Source of the DNA: Nematostella vectensis
Lineage: Eukaryota; Cnidaria; Anthozoa; Actiniaria; Edwardsiidae
Assembly (NCBI RefSeq): GCF_932526225.1
Contig: NC_064047.1
Location: 8,359,994-8,423,993 of the forward strand
DNA: 64,000 nt
Reading direction: 5' to 3'
The translations under genes and the position numbers were made by a program. Positions 37,291 through 49,689 of the stretch are shown in pieces (position 1 is the first letter of the stretch; every line of letters begins with the position of its first letter). The notes under the pieces were generated by a model. It worked only from the letters and a program-made list of their open reading frames with translations, was not told the origin of the DNA and searched no databases.

Positions 37291-37984
37291 GCACCTACTA
37301 ACAACTGAATAATGTCTTATGTAACTGTTTGTTCAGACAGCTAGGTCATGCGCAGGCGACACTCTCCAGGCGAAGAGATCATTTCCACCCACAGACGAAG
37401 ACGAAGGTGAATTTGATTTTAAAATTCCTCGAAAGAAGCACTCTGGCAGCATTTACTATAGCTTCATCTGTTAAGTCCACTATGTACGACATTTTAGATC
37501 ATCTGTGGCCCGCCAATCTGTGGAATTTTAGATACGTGCGAAACATCGTGAATCGATGTAATCGATCATGTGTGCGATCGTAAATCGCACACATGCATGT
37601 TACTTGTAACTGTGCCTAGCATGTCCTATTATTCTAACATTTCTTGCATTATAAAAGTTCTGGTATATTTTTCCTTCTAATGTTATGAGTAAAACATATC
37701 TAGAACTGCAACGAGAACTGAGAACCTAAGACATTTTGAGGAAAAGTGTCTCAAGATAACTAACTTTGACATTGGCATTCCATTCTAAATTGAAGCAAAA
37801 CCACCGGGTAATACTAGTAATATTACAGTACAGGCGCAATAATACAAACTTGTTTGGGGTCGACAATAAGATCTGGCTGGGACCAACAGTCTTTTCTTGT
37901 AGTCAAACTAGCCTGGTTTAGTCACGGAAAATTTTCCCTTTTTTTCTGCAAGGAGTCATAAATCAAGCATTCATGGCTTTGAAA

Positions 37985-38200
37985 AAAAGAGGTATGAACG
38001 CCCACCCCTCTGGAATTTCCAACCCCCTGGTAAAAAAAATAAATGCTGTAACTGTTAAGGAAATAGGGCATTTCACCCCCCTCCCCTCTGGAAATTCCTA
38101 GGCATTTGACCCCCCCCCCCCCCAGAATTTTCAATCCCCTCCATTGGGGGGTTGGGGGGGAAGGCGTAATGGATATTTTCTTGAACTACTCAGTATGTAT
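37985..38200. mobile_element. Second copy of the GTGTAGTTCCAGAAAA MITE, eroded ends
   Basis: Shares GAGGTATGA, CCACCCCTCTGGAATT, GTAACTGTTAAGGAAAT, GGGCATTT and CTCTGGAAATTCCT with 28313-28555, in the same order and orientation. Confidence 0.75.
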
Positions 38201-40550
38201 ATCAACACCCCTGTCATCTCGAATAATAGTGATTCGTGTAATCGATGTCGGAGTGTTGTTCACAACACCTGTTAAACGGTGGAAAAACGGTGGAAATTAT
38301 CGACACAGTTGATTACACGTCGGTCATGGATAATCATCTGACAAATTAACACCGAAAACCCAAGTTCAAGTTTGAAAAGAACTATCAATTTCAAGGGTTG
38401 TCACTTGTTTAGCAGCGTTGTGCGATATTGGCCTGTAAGACATTTATAACAGAAATAATTGAGTTTAACGAGCAGTAATAAATTGGTTTTAATGGTTTTA
38501 TTTTATGAGAAATTACCCAACTAATTTTCAAAATTACAACCTGCTGCTAATTATTTTTCTTGCAAAAACGGCTCCAACTAAAAATGTTTGAGTTTGGGAT
38601 AATTTCTCTAGACTTAAATTTAAAAACTAGATTTTTTTCAATAAAGCAACGATTTTTTCGCCTCTTACTGGTTTCACTTGGTTAACCTGAAAATTTGATT
38701 GCTAACGTTTGTCTAGAATGTAAGCATTTTAATTTTTAAAAACGAGATAAACAAAGATAAAAAACATCGCCATCTAGTAATACGTCTAAATAGCACAGAA
38801 ATAATATGTTAAACCCTAACTCTGTGATGAAAAACTCCGCAAAATTATACAAACTATAATTTACAAAAATAACCAGCTCAATATAAGTCACAAACATCTT
38901 TTACATTTCTTTAATACGAGCGGCAAAAGGAAGACAGGTAATTTTCCGTCTTTATTTTCCCTCTTGAACAAAAAACATACGTGTTATGCATTGTTTACAT
39001 TTAAAGTTTTCAATGGCCTCTCTCCAAGAGACCTGACTTAGAAATATTACCAGTAAAATAACAAAAAAATTATCAGCCTTCGGGCCATAATTGAAACAAC
39101 AAGCAAAATTAAAAGCCAACCAGTGAAAACTTCTAAAATATTGATTTAATTCAAAATGAAGCATTGGCTAATTATATTTTTCATGAATACAAGCGTCTGT
39201 ACATTTTGTAGATGCTATAGTTTTTTTCCACCGTGAAAATATAGTACCGTAAATAGTCTTCGGGCTAGTTCTCACTGTGCGTGATGTGTTTAATAGTTAA
39301 TGCTTGCAGTCCTGTTTTCGGATCGGATGAATACGATTTTTGCTTTAGCTCATAAGTCGGTAAAATCCCATTATAGGAGACAATCCATTATTGGATTCGC
39401 TCGTAACACAGAAATTCATTCATTGTCCCCGGGGGCAAAAATCGGTCATAGTTAACAGCTTTCACTTCAAGCAAACCTATTACAACTCATAAAAAAAACT
39501 TCATTCTATTTTTGTGTTCGCTAGAATAGTTTAACATAACGGTTTACTGAATACTCACAAACAAATTAATATCGAGAATTCCACAAACAACTACCGTGGA
39601 CCTCTGCTAAAAAATAATAGTAATAATAAATTTTCGATATAGGAAAATTTAAACCTTGGCGTTTTATAGTGCCTCGAGTACTTATTTTTTTCCCAATACA
39701 ATAAATAACATTTATAATAGGACCTGTACCTTAGATGCTATTGTAACATTAAGTTTCTTCGTTTCATTTTTCCCGTCGTCTGTTTTTCCGGAGATGCTCG
39801 ACCCCAAGGTGAAGGAGCTTTAAATAGAACATCTGATTTTGTAAGAGCCGTTCTTCGTATTGTTATTGTGTCAAGGTGCAACGATATTGTGCGAACGGTG
39901 AGTGTGGCTCTAGGTATGCTAATTAAGAGAGCGAGAGTCGAAATCATAAACGCCGTGCGTACGGCTCATTAATATTCAAGCGACTTCACACATTTTGACA
40001 TGTCGCCTAGTGGTGATATATAGGGTCTAAGTCTTGTTGTAAATTAGGCGATAACATGGACGCGCGTTTTTCCTACAGCTATAGTAGTAGAGTAAAATAC
40101 CCTATATTGAGCAGGGCTTTCTTCCTCTTTGTTTTCTGGTGTGTATAATGGATTCGCTTCGGAGAGGGGGGAGGGGAGGGTGCTGAGTCAAAAGTTTTAT
40201 ATGGAAAAGATATAGCGGTAAAGGGGCGCACCCCTACCCCCCTCCCTATTCCCTGTGTACGCGAAAAAACATGAGAATTGTTTTTATCGTGATGGAGCTT
40301 TCACTAGAAGGGACTATATTGTCAAGAGAGCATAAGAATACTCGACACATTGTTCGGTCATATCATATACTTGTTCAAACAGCTCTCGCCATAGATTCCC
40401 CTCTTTTGTGGTTTTCCTTTGTCATTTTGATTTAGTTGGGTTGTCAGATATCTTCAACTGTCATATCTTGCCACAGGAAAAAGCACTTTGATTGACTGGA
40501 ATTGCAGGTATGTGAACGGATTTACCATTAGAGCGAAAGCTGTCCCATCC
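38200..40550. other. Intergenic, no gene recognised
   Basis: AT-rich, no supported exon, no array. Short open frames here show no splice context or recognisable domain. Confidence 0.5.
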
Positions 40551-40564
40551 GAAGATCCGCAGGC

Positions 40565-42030
40565 TTAGCTTCATTGGTAAGGGTGTCTTCTAGTGAATGC
40601 TACATTGGTAAGAGTCCCTTCTAGTGATAGCTACATTGGCAAGAGTCCCTTCTAGTGATAGCTACATTGACAAGAGTCCCTTCGAGTGATGGCAACATTG
40701 GCAAGAGACCCTTCTAGTGATAGCTACATTGACAAGAGTCCCTTCTAATGATAGCTACATTGACAAGAGTCCCTTCTAATGATAGCTACATTGGTAAGAG
40801 TCCCTTCTAGTGATAGCTTAATTGGGAAGGGTGTCTTCTAGTGAATGCTACATTGGTAAGAGTCCCTTCTAGTGATAGCTACATTGGCAAGAGTCCCTTC
40901 TAGTGATAGCTACATTGACAAGAGTCCCTTCTAATGATAGCTATATTGGTAAGAGTCCCTTCTAGTGATAGCTACATTGGCAAGAGTCCCTTGTAGTGAT
41001 AGCTACATTGGCAAGAGTCCCTTGTAGTGATAGCTACATTGGCAAGAGTCCCTTCTATTGATAGCTACATTGGCAAGAGTCTCTTCTAGTGATAGCTACA
41101 TTGGCAAGAGTCCCTTCTAGTGATAGCTACATTGACAAGAGTCCCTTCTAGTGATAGCTGCATTGGCAATAGTCCCTTCTAGTGATAGCTACATTAGCAA
41201 GAGTCCTTTCTAGTGATAGCTACATTGGTAAGAGACCCTTCTAGTGATAGCTACATTGGCAAGAGTCCCTTCGAGTGATAGCTACATTGACAAGAGTCCC
41301 TTCTAGTGATAACTACATTGACAAGAGTCCCTTCGAGTGATAGCTACATTGGCAAGAGTCCCTTCTATTGATAGCTACATTGGCAAGAGTCCCTTCTAGT
41401 GATAGCTACATTGGCAAGAGTCCCTTCTATTGATAGCTACATTGGCAAGAGTCTCTTCTAGTGATAGCTACATTGGCAAGAGTCCCTTCTAGTGATAGCT
41501 ACATTGGCAAGAGTCCCTTCTAATGATAGCTACATTGACAAGAGTCCCTTCTAATGATAGCTACTTTGGTTAGAGTCCCTTCTAGTGATAGCTACATTGG
41601 TAAGAGTCCCTTCTAGTGATAGCTACATTGACAAGAGTCCCTTCTAGTGATAGCTACATTGGCAAGAGTCCCTTCTAGTGATAGATACATTGACAAGAGT
41701 GCCTTCTAGTGATAGCTACATTGACAAGAGTCCCTTATAGTGATTGCTACATTGGCAAGAGTCCCTTCTAGTGATAACTACATTGGTAAGAGTCCCTTCT
41801 AGTGATAGCTACATTGACAAGAGTTCCTTCTAGTGATAGCTACATTGGCAAGAGTCCCTTCTAGTGATAACTACATTGACAAGAGTCCCTTCGAGTGATA
41901 GCTACATTGGCAAGAGTCCCTTCTAGTGATAGCTACATTGGTAAGAGTCCCTTCTAGTGATAGCTACATTGACAAGAGTTCCTTCTAGTGATAGCTGCAT
42001 TGACAAGAGTTCAGCTTCTAGTGATATACA
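40565..42030. repeat. 31-bp minisatellite, about 47 copies
   Basis: Unit TAGTGATAGCTACATTGGC plus AAGAGTCCCTTC (31 bp), repeated over about 1.46 kb with variants (GGTAAGAG, GACAAGAG, TTCGAGTG). Larger blocks of several units repeat, as expected from unequal exchange. No host gene is evident. Confidence 0.93.
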
Positions 42031-42571
42031 GTTTTAACTTATACTCGTATGTCTGAGGCGCGAGTTAACTAGCTATAGAAATTAGTAAATACTTTAAAAA
42101 AACTAGTTTGGAATTGGGCAGTAAGCATGAAGCTGTTGTTCTTGTGTAAGGCCCTTTGTGTTTCAAAGTTACGGTGGGAAAAAATACTTCCGATTTAGAT
42201 GCGCGCTTCATTTGAAACGATACACACTCTGTCCATGTGACCTGATAAAACAAATCTATTTAACACGGCAGATTTTTTGTTATTAAGAATGACTTGCCGG
42301 GGATTGTGTAACAATGTTAAGGAAACACTCGAGATTTGCTTCAAAAGCGATAATTCGATTTAGTCGGATTGTGCAACTATAGTATCTACAATTTATTGCG
42401 TGCTGCTGTTTCAGTGAACAGCCTGGGAAAATCCAGATCTCGGAGTTACTTGCAAAGCCAGTTATTGCTAATTCTAGTATGAACTTTGAAGTTTGAAGGC
42501 GTTGTCAGCGGCGCTGTCCTAGAAACAACACAGTAATCTTGATTGTCTAATGTCAAGCCAGCGGAGTTCGG

Positions 42572-42760
<189 letters not shown>

Positions 42761-43374
42761 TATCAATAATATGTTAATTACATATATTAATATATATATA
42801 TAAGATATATTAAGATATAATCTACTTCAAAAAAATGTTGCACTGGAGAATCCATGTGTCCGTAACCCTCTGTGGTACATGGGCAAAGAATAAATGGCTG
42901 AATCCTGATCTCTAGGCGCGCAAACAAAAATGATACAGCTTTCTAGACCTGTCTATGTTTTTATTTACGCTTGTTTGATTCCCTTGGAGCAATGCATGTT
43001 ATTTTAGACGCACTTATTTCTCAATGTTCCAAAAAAACAAAGCCATAAAATTTTCTATGATACCATAAGCATGGATTTAGGGATATTTAACCCAAACCTT
43101 GGTAAGGAAACTATTTTTTAGAGTCACATCTTTTTTGACCTGCCAATATATTAATTTATTTTGTGCTTCTCCCAAACCCTCTTCGTTCGGGAATGTTGAG
43201 GTGACCTTGTAGTTGAATCTGTCCGTTAAATCAGTTTTCAGCATTCTGCAAACTCGACGACGATTTCCAACAGATAAATCGTCTCCTGACTTCCGCCATT
43301 CAAAATCCTTTCATTCAAAATCCTTTTAATTGGCCAGCACTGAAATGGTTTCAAACCTCGCCACCTCTCCGCGA

Positions 43375-43500
43375 GGCGCTGACCAATAAAAACTCCCCAA
43401 ATGTAATTCCGTTAGTTTGAATGACGAAAGCTAGGAAGCAATAACCAGACTGTTAACCAGAGTTCACAGGATATTGATAATCGCAGTAATTCCGTGATAG
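43375..43500. repeat. Dispersed repeat shared with 18880-19005
   Basis: Same ordered blocks as the copy in mannosidase intron 10 (ATTCCGTTAGTTTGA, AATCGCAGTAAT). Confidence 0.5.
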
Positions 43501-44987
43501 GAATGAGATAACACTTGTGTCATATAGATGTCACACCGAGAAACTCGATCCAGTCTCAACGATTTGTTATTAAATAAAATGCATTGTTTCCGTGTGAAAA
43601 GCGAGGTGCTATTAAAAAAACAGTGGGAGCTTTATTATTTTTTAAAGAAAACAAAATTATACATATTTTCCAAAACTTGTAAATAGAAAATGAGAAACGA
43701 AACGATATCCTTAGTATGTTTAGTAATAGGATGGAACCACGAAAAGAAACATTGTCCAGCCGCTGGTCTAGCCGATTAAATTGATTACAAATTGAACCAA
43801 ACAAAACACTTTCCTCAAAAGCAAGATGAACCATTGTCTACAGAATCGATTAGAAGGAAAAGCGTCCCTTGCTTTAAGCGATACTTCCTCTCCGAGAGAA
43901 TATGTAAACAGTTACTCTTCCCAATGTGAAGTCAGACTTCTAAGCATATGCCTGCGGCATTACTTTTCCTGATGAAGCATGTAGAATTATTTTAGTATTA
44001 AATGCAAACATTTATCCATCTAATTTCTAACATTAAAGAACAATAGGCACCCAGCAAAGACGGAAGAAACATGGAAAGATTATCAAAACGCAGTATAATG
44101 TAGAGGGAACGGAAACCCTCTTGTATCATTGCATAAGTTTTTTTGAGTGTAGAATTTATTAGCAGAGACATTAAAGCACAAAATTCTTAAAGCAACGAAT
44201 CAAATTCATTATCTCCTCTTTATTATTTCAATTCCAATTCACCCCATTCGGTATTCAGTGGTAGCAGGAGAAATTGTCACGAAACCGCAATGCTATTTGG
44301 GTTCCCCCTCCCCGGCGTGACGAGACTGCGGTTCTCAGTTGTTTGCCTTGTATCATTCTACAAATTCCAAGAAAATATGTTTTTGTCTATTTTGGCGCAT
44401 TCTCAACAATGTGCTTTAAATATGATTCTCTTTGTGTCGTATCATATCGATGATCTTGAGATTGTCAAGCACTCCTGTTATACCTACAAAAGTCGATTGA
44501 TAGAAAACTTGTTTGATTTTATCCTTGTTAGATATGATAATGAGCCAGTTGTCGGTTATTTTCGCAATTACTCTAAATATCGACTTGTGATCTTGGACAA
44601 TATCCTCAACGATGTCCTTTATCATTGACACATTAACAATAAATGATTTTACTAACCTGTATAATTCTTCACTTGTTTAGCATTTTTAACTATTTCGAGC
44701 GGAGGATGATGGACAAGTTATTTCCCAAACAAAATGTTCCAATGCACCCGAAAAAAATGAGGAAATGAAATTAATATTTCACATCCTCTAGACGTCGCTT
44801 TTTCCACACTCCTAAACAACAAGAAAGCATATCTCGAAACTAAAACCAATCAAAATCATGACCCCATTCAGGAAAACTTCTCGAGATAGGACAAACATCG
44901 AGATCGGCGGAAGGAACAATGAATAACTTTGATCAAAGTTAGCAAATATTGATGGAAGGAAATTAATAGTGATCTTTCCGTACTCAC

Positions 44988-45107
44988 CGAAGTCTTGGCG
45001 TGAAGAGGCTGCGTGAAGTTTGGCGCGAGCTTCTTGGTGACCAGAGTGTATGATACCCTGCTGGGCTAGCAGAAAACAGAGGCCCTTGCCCTGGCAGCTG
45101 ATCTGAG
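44988..45107 (-). other. Candidate untranslated leader exon
   Basis: On the - strand, CGCTCTCAG (possible acceptor or start region) precedes about 120 bases that end in GACTTCG followed by a strong donor GTGAGT. The segment contains no ATG, so it could be a 5' UTR exon of the channel gene, whose first coding exon has an upstream acceptor at 33804. One frame is open over the segment, so an unknown coding exon is the alternative. It would require an 11-kb intron. Confidence 0.25.
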
Positions 45108-46264
45108 AGCGTAATTACAAATGAGTATTGTTTGTCCGCCGAAGACTAGAGAGAGAGCCTTAGTCATTATTTGTAACCTTTTTTCTATGAAACTGTTAAT
45201 CTCTTCAGTGAAGAGAACCCGGTCTTGTCAAAGAGAGCGCGCGCTCTATTATACTGATTCGCCCGTAATCCCATCAGGGAAAGCCCTAAAAAAATCACCA
45301 TTGAAAGTACATAAGCCCTCATTTAGTGAACGCAAATACCAAATCACTTCAGTGAGAAAATAACGGGATAATTGAGAAAGCTAGGGAAAGTTCTTGAATG
45401 TCAATTTGTAAATTGCATCACTTTCGGTCAGAATAAAACGAAAATAATTAAGTAATGATGTTATGGCTAAGACGTTGTTGTCGATCAGCATCTTCTTTTC
45501 TTTTTATGAATTCTATACATCGCAGGATTCAGCCTTAGAGAGAGGAATTACAACTAAGGGAGAAAAAGCAACGATACAATCGAATGATTTTCAGACAATT
45601 GCACGAGATTTCATCTCATATAACACTCAAAATATGAACAATTATTTCAGTTTCTCAAAACACCTGCCTTCGTGTAAAGTAATAAAAAGCCTGATGGTGC
45701 GAAAAAAACAGTCTTTTATTTTCCGCCTCGTTACGCTAAATTAATTTAATGATCCCCCGGAAACTAGTAAAGCCCTAGAGATAACCTTGATATTGTCGCC
45801 CACTCAGAAGCACTCAATTCATTCCGTTGGTATTAGTCGCCAGGGGTGCGAGAGCGAGTGATTCATTTAGTAAATGGGCTTTCTCTTTGTTTGAAAGTTA
45901 TTAGGTATTTGATACTCCCAGATAGGCACATTTTTTACTTAACTGAATTATCGAAAATTATGCAAATATCTGATGGAACTGAAGTTTTTTTAGGGAATGA
46001 GATTTAATCGAAGACTAATCAGCATTAGGACCGAAAAAACCCACAGTTTTCGTGTGTTCTCGATGAAAATGGCTATTATTTTTTAAGAGAAATATCTAAG
46101 AGCTTGGTACCTTTCCTTAAATTTATCAGAGGGAATTTATTTGCAGTTGGTATGTCGATGTGACAATCCAGGGAACCATGGCAACCGGTCTTTTACACAA
46201 AGGTTTTCCAAAACTGTGTTCCGTTTGAGTGCCTCTTTAGGTGTTCTAGTTAGGTGAGGGCTGA

Positions 46265-46445
46265 TAGGCCATTCCAGCTTTAAGTTTGCGCGCGCATTAC
46301 CATAGAAACCATCTCAACTACCAGAATGCAGCGCGCGCATTTTTAAGCTTGCACCAAACGAAGCGCTCGCTGCATGACGGTAATTGAGGTAGGTTTCCAT
46401 GGTGAGTGCGCGCGCATACTTATAGTTGGAATGGCCTATTCCACA
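46265..46445. mobile_element. MITE with AGGCCATTCCA ends
   Basis: Inverted ends AGGCCATTCCAGCTTTAAG and CTTATAGTTGGAATGGCCT, each followed inward by TGCGCGCGCA-type purine-pyrimidine tracts and CCATRGAAACC. About 180 bp, non-coding. Confidence 0.75.
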
Positions 46446-46734
46446 TCGGCGAAGAAGTTGACCTCGGATATTTTGGGAGAAAGAGAGGGGTGGATAATTA
46501 ATATTGTTGGCAAAAGGGTCACTAGATTTTCTAGATGACATTTTTAAAGCACATATTTATGCACTGCTCATTAGTTTGACAAGTACACGATGCATCCCAA
46601 ACCCTTTTCCCACTAGAATTCAATTCTTTTTTATACAGAAAAACAATCATAGAAATAGTAAATCAAAATAAAAAAAAATAATAAAATGACGAAAAGATGG
46701 TGGACCCTACATGAATACAATTTTTTACCTCGTT

Positions 46735-47170
46735 TTCTTGGGCCGTAGGTATATAGACATTTAGCACCGCGTTTTTTCTCGGAAACAGCAAACGTCAAAC
46801 CTCTAGGTGTCACGTGATAAGGCCTTGCGGTCAAGCTTGCAGTCTGCGGTTCGCGTTTTGACCTCAGGAGCACCGTCTAGCGGTAAGTGATTTACCTCTG
46901 CAGTTTTCCCCTCAAATTTTCTATGAGCTCACGTTGTTCTTAATCATTTGACACTTGAAATAATATATTTTCCTTGACATTGTGCACAATTACTAATACT
47001 TTTGGCACGGTTGAAGTAGAGATGTTTTGATTTTTTTCCCGTCAAATGTGCTAAACTACGGTTTCGCCAGTACGTCAAAACCACAAACCGGTTTGCCGTT
47101 TGCGGTTGATTCTGAAAACGCGATGCTAAATGTTCATATGTCCCCGTACGTGTACTTAGCTGGCCAAACG
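46735..47170. repeat. Diverged inverted repeat
   Basis: The left part has GACATTTAGCACCGCGTTTT and CAGCAAACG; the right part carries the inverse AAAACGCGATGCTAAATGTT and CGTTTGCGG-like blocks. It is probably an old foldback element. The 107-residue open frame over the right arm (- strand, 46944-47267) matches no family I know. Confidence 0.4.
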
Positions 47171-47269
47171 AGTACACAAGTCCCAGTTTGGCCACAACGG
47201 AAACATTCTGCGGGCCACAAATTTTGTGTCTTGGACACAGTGACAGGATAATGAATGCACCAAGCATTT

Positions 47270-48640
47270 TGCACCGTATACTTGTATTTTTTTTTCTTAA
47301 TATTATTTCGTGTGTATAATTAACTAAAGGGCAAAAAAAACATTTTTCCTTAATCTATTGTAGGCGTTCTCTGCCTGCCTGCCTGCCTTCTCTTTCAATA
47401 CATAAAACATTTGTTTGTGTGAACGTACATCCACTTTAAATTGTAACATCTTTCGGGATATTGGAATAGGAAGGAAAAAATATATCGTCTCAAAACATTT
47501 GATTCGTATATGAAATCAGTATATAACATACTGTTCATTACGTAATGACCACAGATCTTAAAGATTTGATATTTATAACACCAGCGGTCTATGAAGATAT
47601 ATTAGCAACACTAGAGGATGATTTCCATAGTCCAGGGTGGAATGGGCAGTTCAATGATTAAAAAGATTAGTACCTTTTTCTGCGTTTAAGTCCAAGTCAT
47701 AACTTCACTCTGCAAAACTGAAAAAAAAAATACTTCAGCAAGTTTGAAGCAGCTGGAAAATCTCGCTGTTGCACTGACAAACAACCTACAACTCAAGTGA
47801 TTCGTAAATGAGTCCTACCCCGCCACCTGCTATGTGTGTTTACATTCACGGACGCCTTTTGTCGCCACAAACACTTTACACCTGTGAATAACAGGTAACG
47901 GCTATTGAACAGTGATAGCCCTGGACTATATCCTGGCTCCGTAACTACTGGTTTGCACCGAGAGCTGTGCTGGCGTAACTCAAAGCAGCCACAGATTAGG
48001 GTGGCAGAGAACGCGGCCTTTCAACCGTGATGTTGAGGTTAGTGCCGGACAATGCAAGGGTTTTATTTCTAAAGTAAATAATAATTTGTTTTTGCAATGT
48101 GCTGGCGAAGTTTCAATCACACTGCTGTGAAGTACCCCAAGTGACACTTAATAAATCGCAACGTCATTACTAAAGGTGCAAATTTCGTGTAATAACAATA
48201 TTACAGGACGCTGGTTTCAAGAAAACAAGTGCAACAATTTAGTTACAAGATATCAAAATAGAAAGACCACAAAAACAGCATGCAAATGAAAAAAAAAAAC
48301 TAAAAAACAAAAAAAACAATTTTTTCTTTAACTTATTTTTCGTATGATTATCTTGATTATGATGTTATCATTGTGTTTATTTCGTTATTCAAACTGTGGT
48401 TGGATATAAGCAGCAGGAATCTTAATCAAAACGGATTTCCGTTGTGCAAGAACCAACGGATTGCGATTTATTTACAACCTTGTTTACCTCATATAGAACC
48501 TAATAGAATTTTCTACCTTTATAGAAAGTGTGAATGGCTAAATTGAAAATGACACAGAGCATTTACGTTATAGGGGAACTCTGATAACTAGAACTCACAG
48601 CGATCCCGCACTGTTTCTATTGAAAGTTCAAGTCGGCTCC
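47270..48640. other. Intergenic, no gene recognised
   Basis: No supported exon. Poly-A runs at about 48288-48318. Confidence 0.5.
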
Positions 48641-48649
48641 AATGTATCT

Positions 48650-48870
48650 AGATGCCCGTATAGGCGCTATTAAAGAATCAAGCCACCATTTCATGCTCCC
48701 GCTCAATGCCGAGTCATACAAAACATCCATTCCCATCAGCTAACCAAGATATTTTCAAAAATGTCTTGTCTTCATTCGTAGCTTGTTTTTTAGTTTCCAA
48801 TTAAATGTTGGTTGTATTTTTCAATTCAAAACGATAACAAAGCAGTGATTGATCGACATTCTTTAATTAT
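48650..48870. mobile_element. MITE, TTAA family 1 (copy 3)
   Basis: Begins near CTATTAAAGAATCAAGCC and ends GATCGACATTCTTTAA. It shares internal blocks (GCTCAATGCCGAGT, CATCCATTCCCATC) with the copies at 4480 and 16741. Confidence 0.6.
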
Positions 48871-49259
48871 TTGAGCACGATATTCCTCCTGATGTATGTG
48901 ATTTGTTTGTTTTGCTAGCCGTGATTGAGAATGGAATATTTGAGTCCGTTTCAACCAGTTTTTTTTTTTTTGTATATAAATCTCAAACTGTGTAAGTTGA
49001 GAATTTCTACGTAAACCTGCAAGCGGCATTTGCTCCATTTTTGTTGGCCGCCATCTAAGAAAACAGCCCTGGACCATAAACGTTTCAGATGATCACAGTT
49101 TTTCCCGCGCGCTCGCCCCAGGCTCTTTTGTCCATTAGACAAACGACAACCATTGATTGACAAGCAGAAAAAAGGGGGGTAGGTTGGGTGGGTGTTCCTC
49201 CAACAGGAGCTCAAGCGATCCGCGGCTTCGGGACTTTGTGTTATCACAAGTTTGTTTTT

Positions 49260-49680
49260 CGAGAGTTCGAGTTATCAGGAGTAATCAGGAGTGAGCTCAA
49301 GCTATCGGGAGATCCGGTTATCGAGGGTTCGTGTTATTGGGAGTTCGGGTTATTGAGAGTTCGTTTTATAGAAGTTTGGTTTATTGTGCGTTCGTGTTAT
49401 AGGAGCTCGGGTTATTGAGAGTTCGTGTTATACAAGTTCGGGTTATTGAGAATTCTTGTTATAGGAGTTCGGGTTATTTAGAGTTCGTGTTATAGGAGTT
49501 CGGGTTATTTAGAGTTCGTGTTATAGGAGTTCGGGTTATTAAGAGTTCGTATTATAGGAGTTCGGGTTATTGAGAGTTCGTTTTATAGAAGTTCGGGTTA
49601 TTGTGCGTTCGTGTTATAGGAGATCGGGTTATTGAGAGTTCTAATAATTGAATGTAGTCGAGCTATCGGATGTTTGTTTT
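49260..49680. repeat. 15/16-bp tandem repeat (31-bp double unit)
   Basis: Alternating GAGTTCGTGTTATAG and GAGTTCGGGTTATTGA units, about 25 single copies over 0.4 kb. No gene context. Confidence 0.85.
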
Positions 49681-49689
49681 ATCTAGAGA

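Noticed and set aside
44290-44628. 112-residue open frame on the + strand
   Set aside because: No domain, no splice context and no codon pattern support; an antisense frame is equally open.
46944-47267. 107-residue open frame on the - strand
   Set aside because: It overlies one arm of a diverged inverted repeat and matches no known family.
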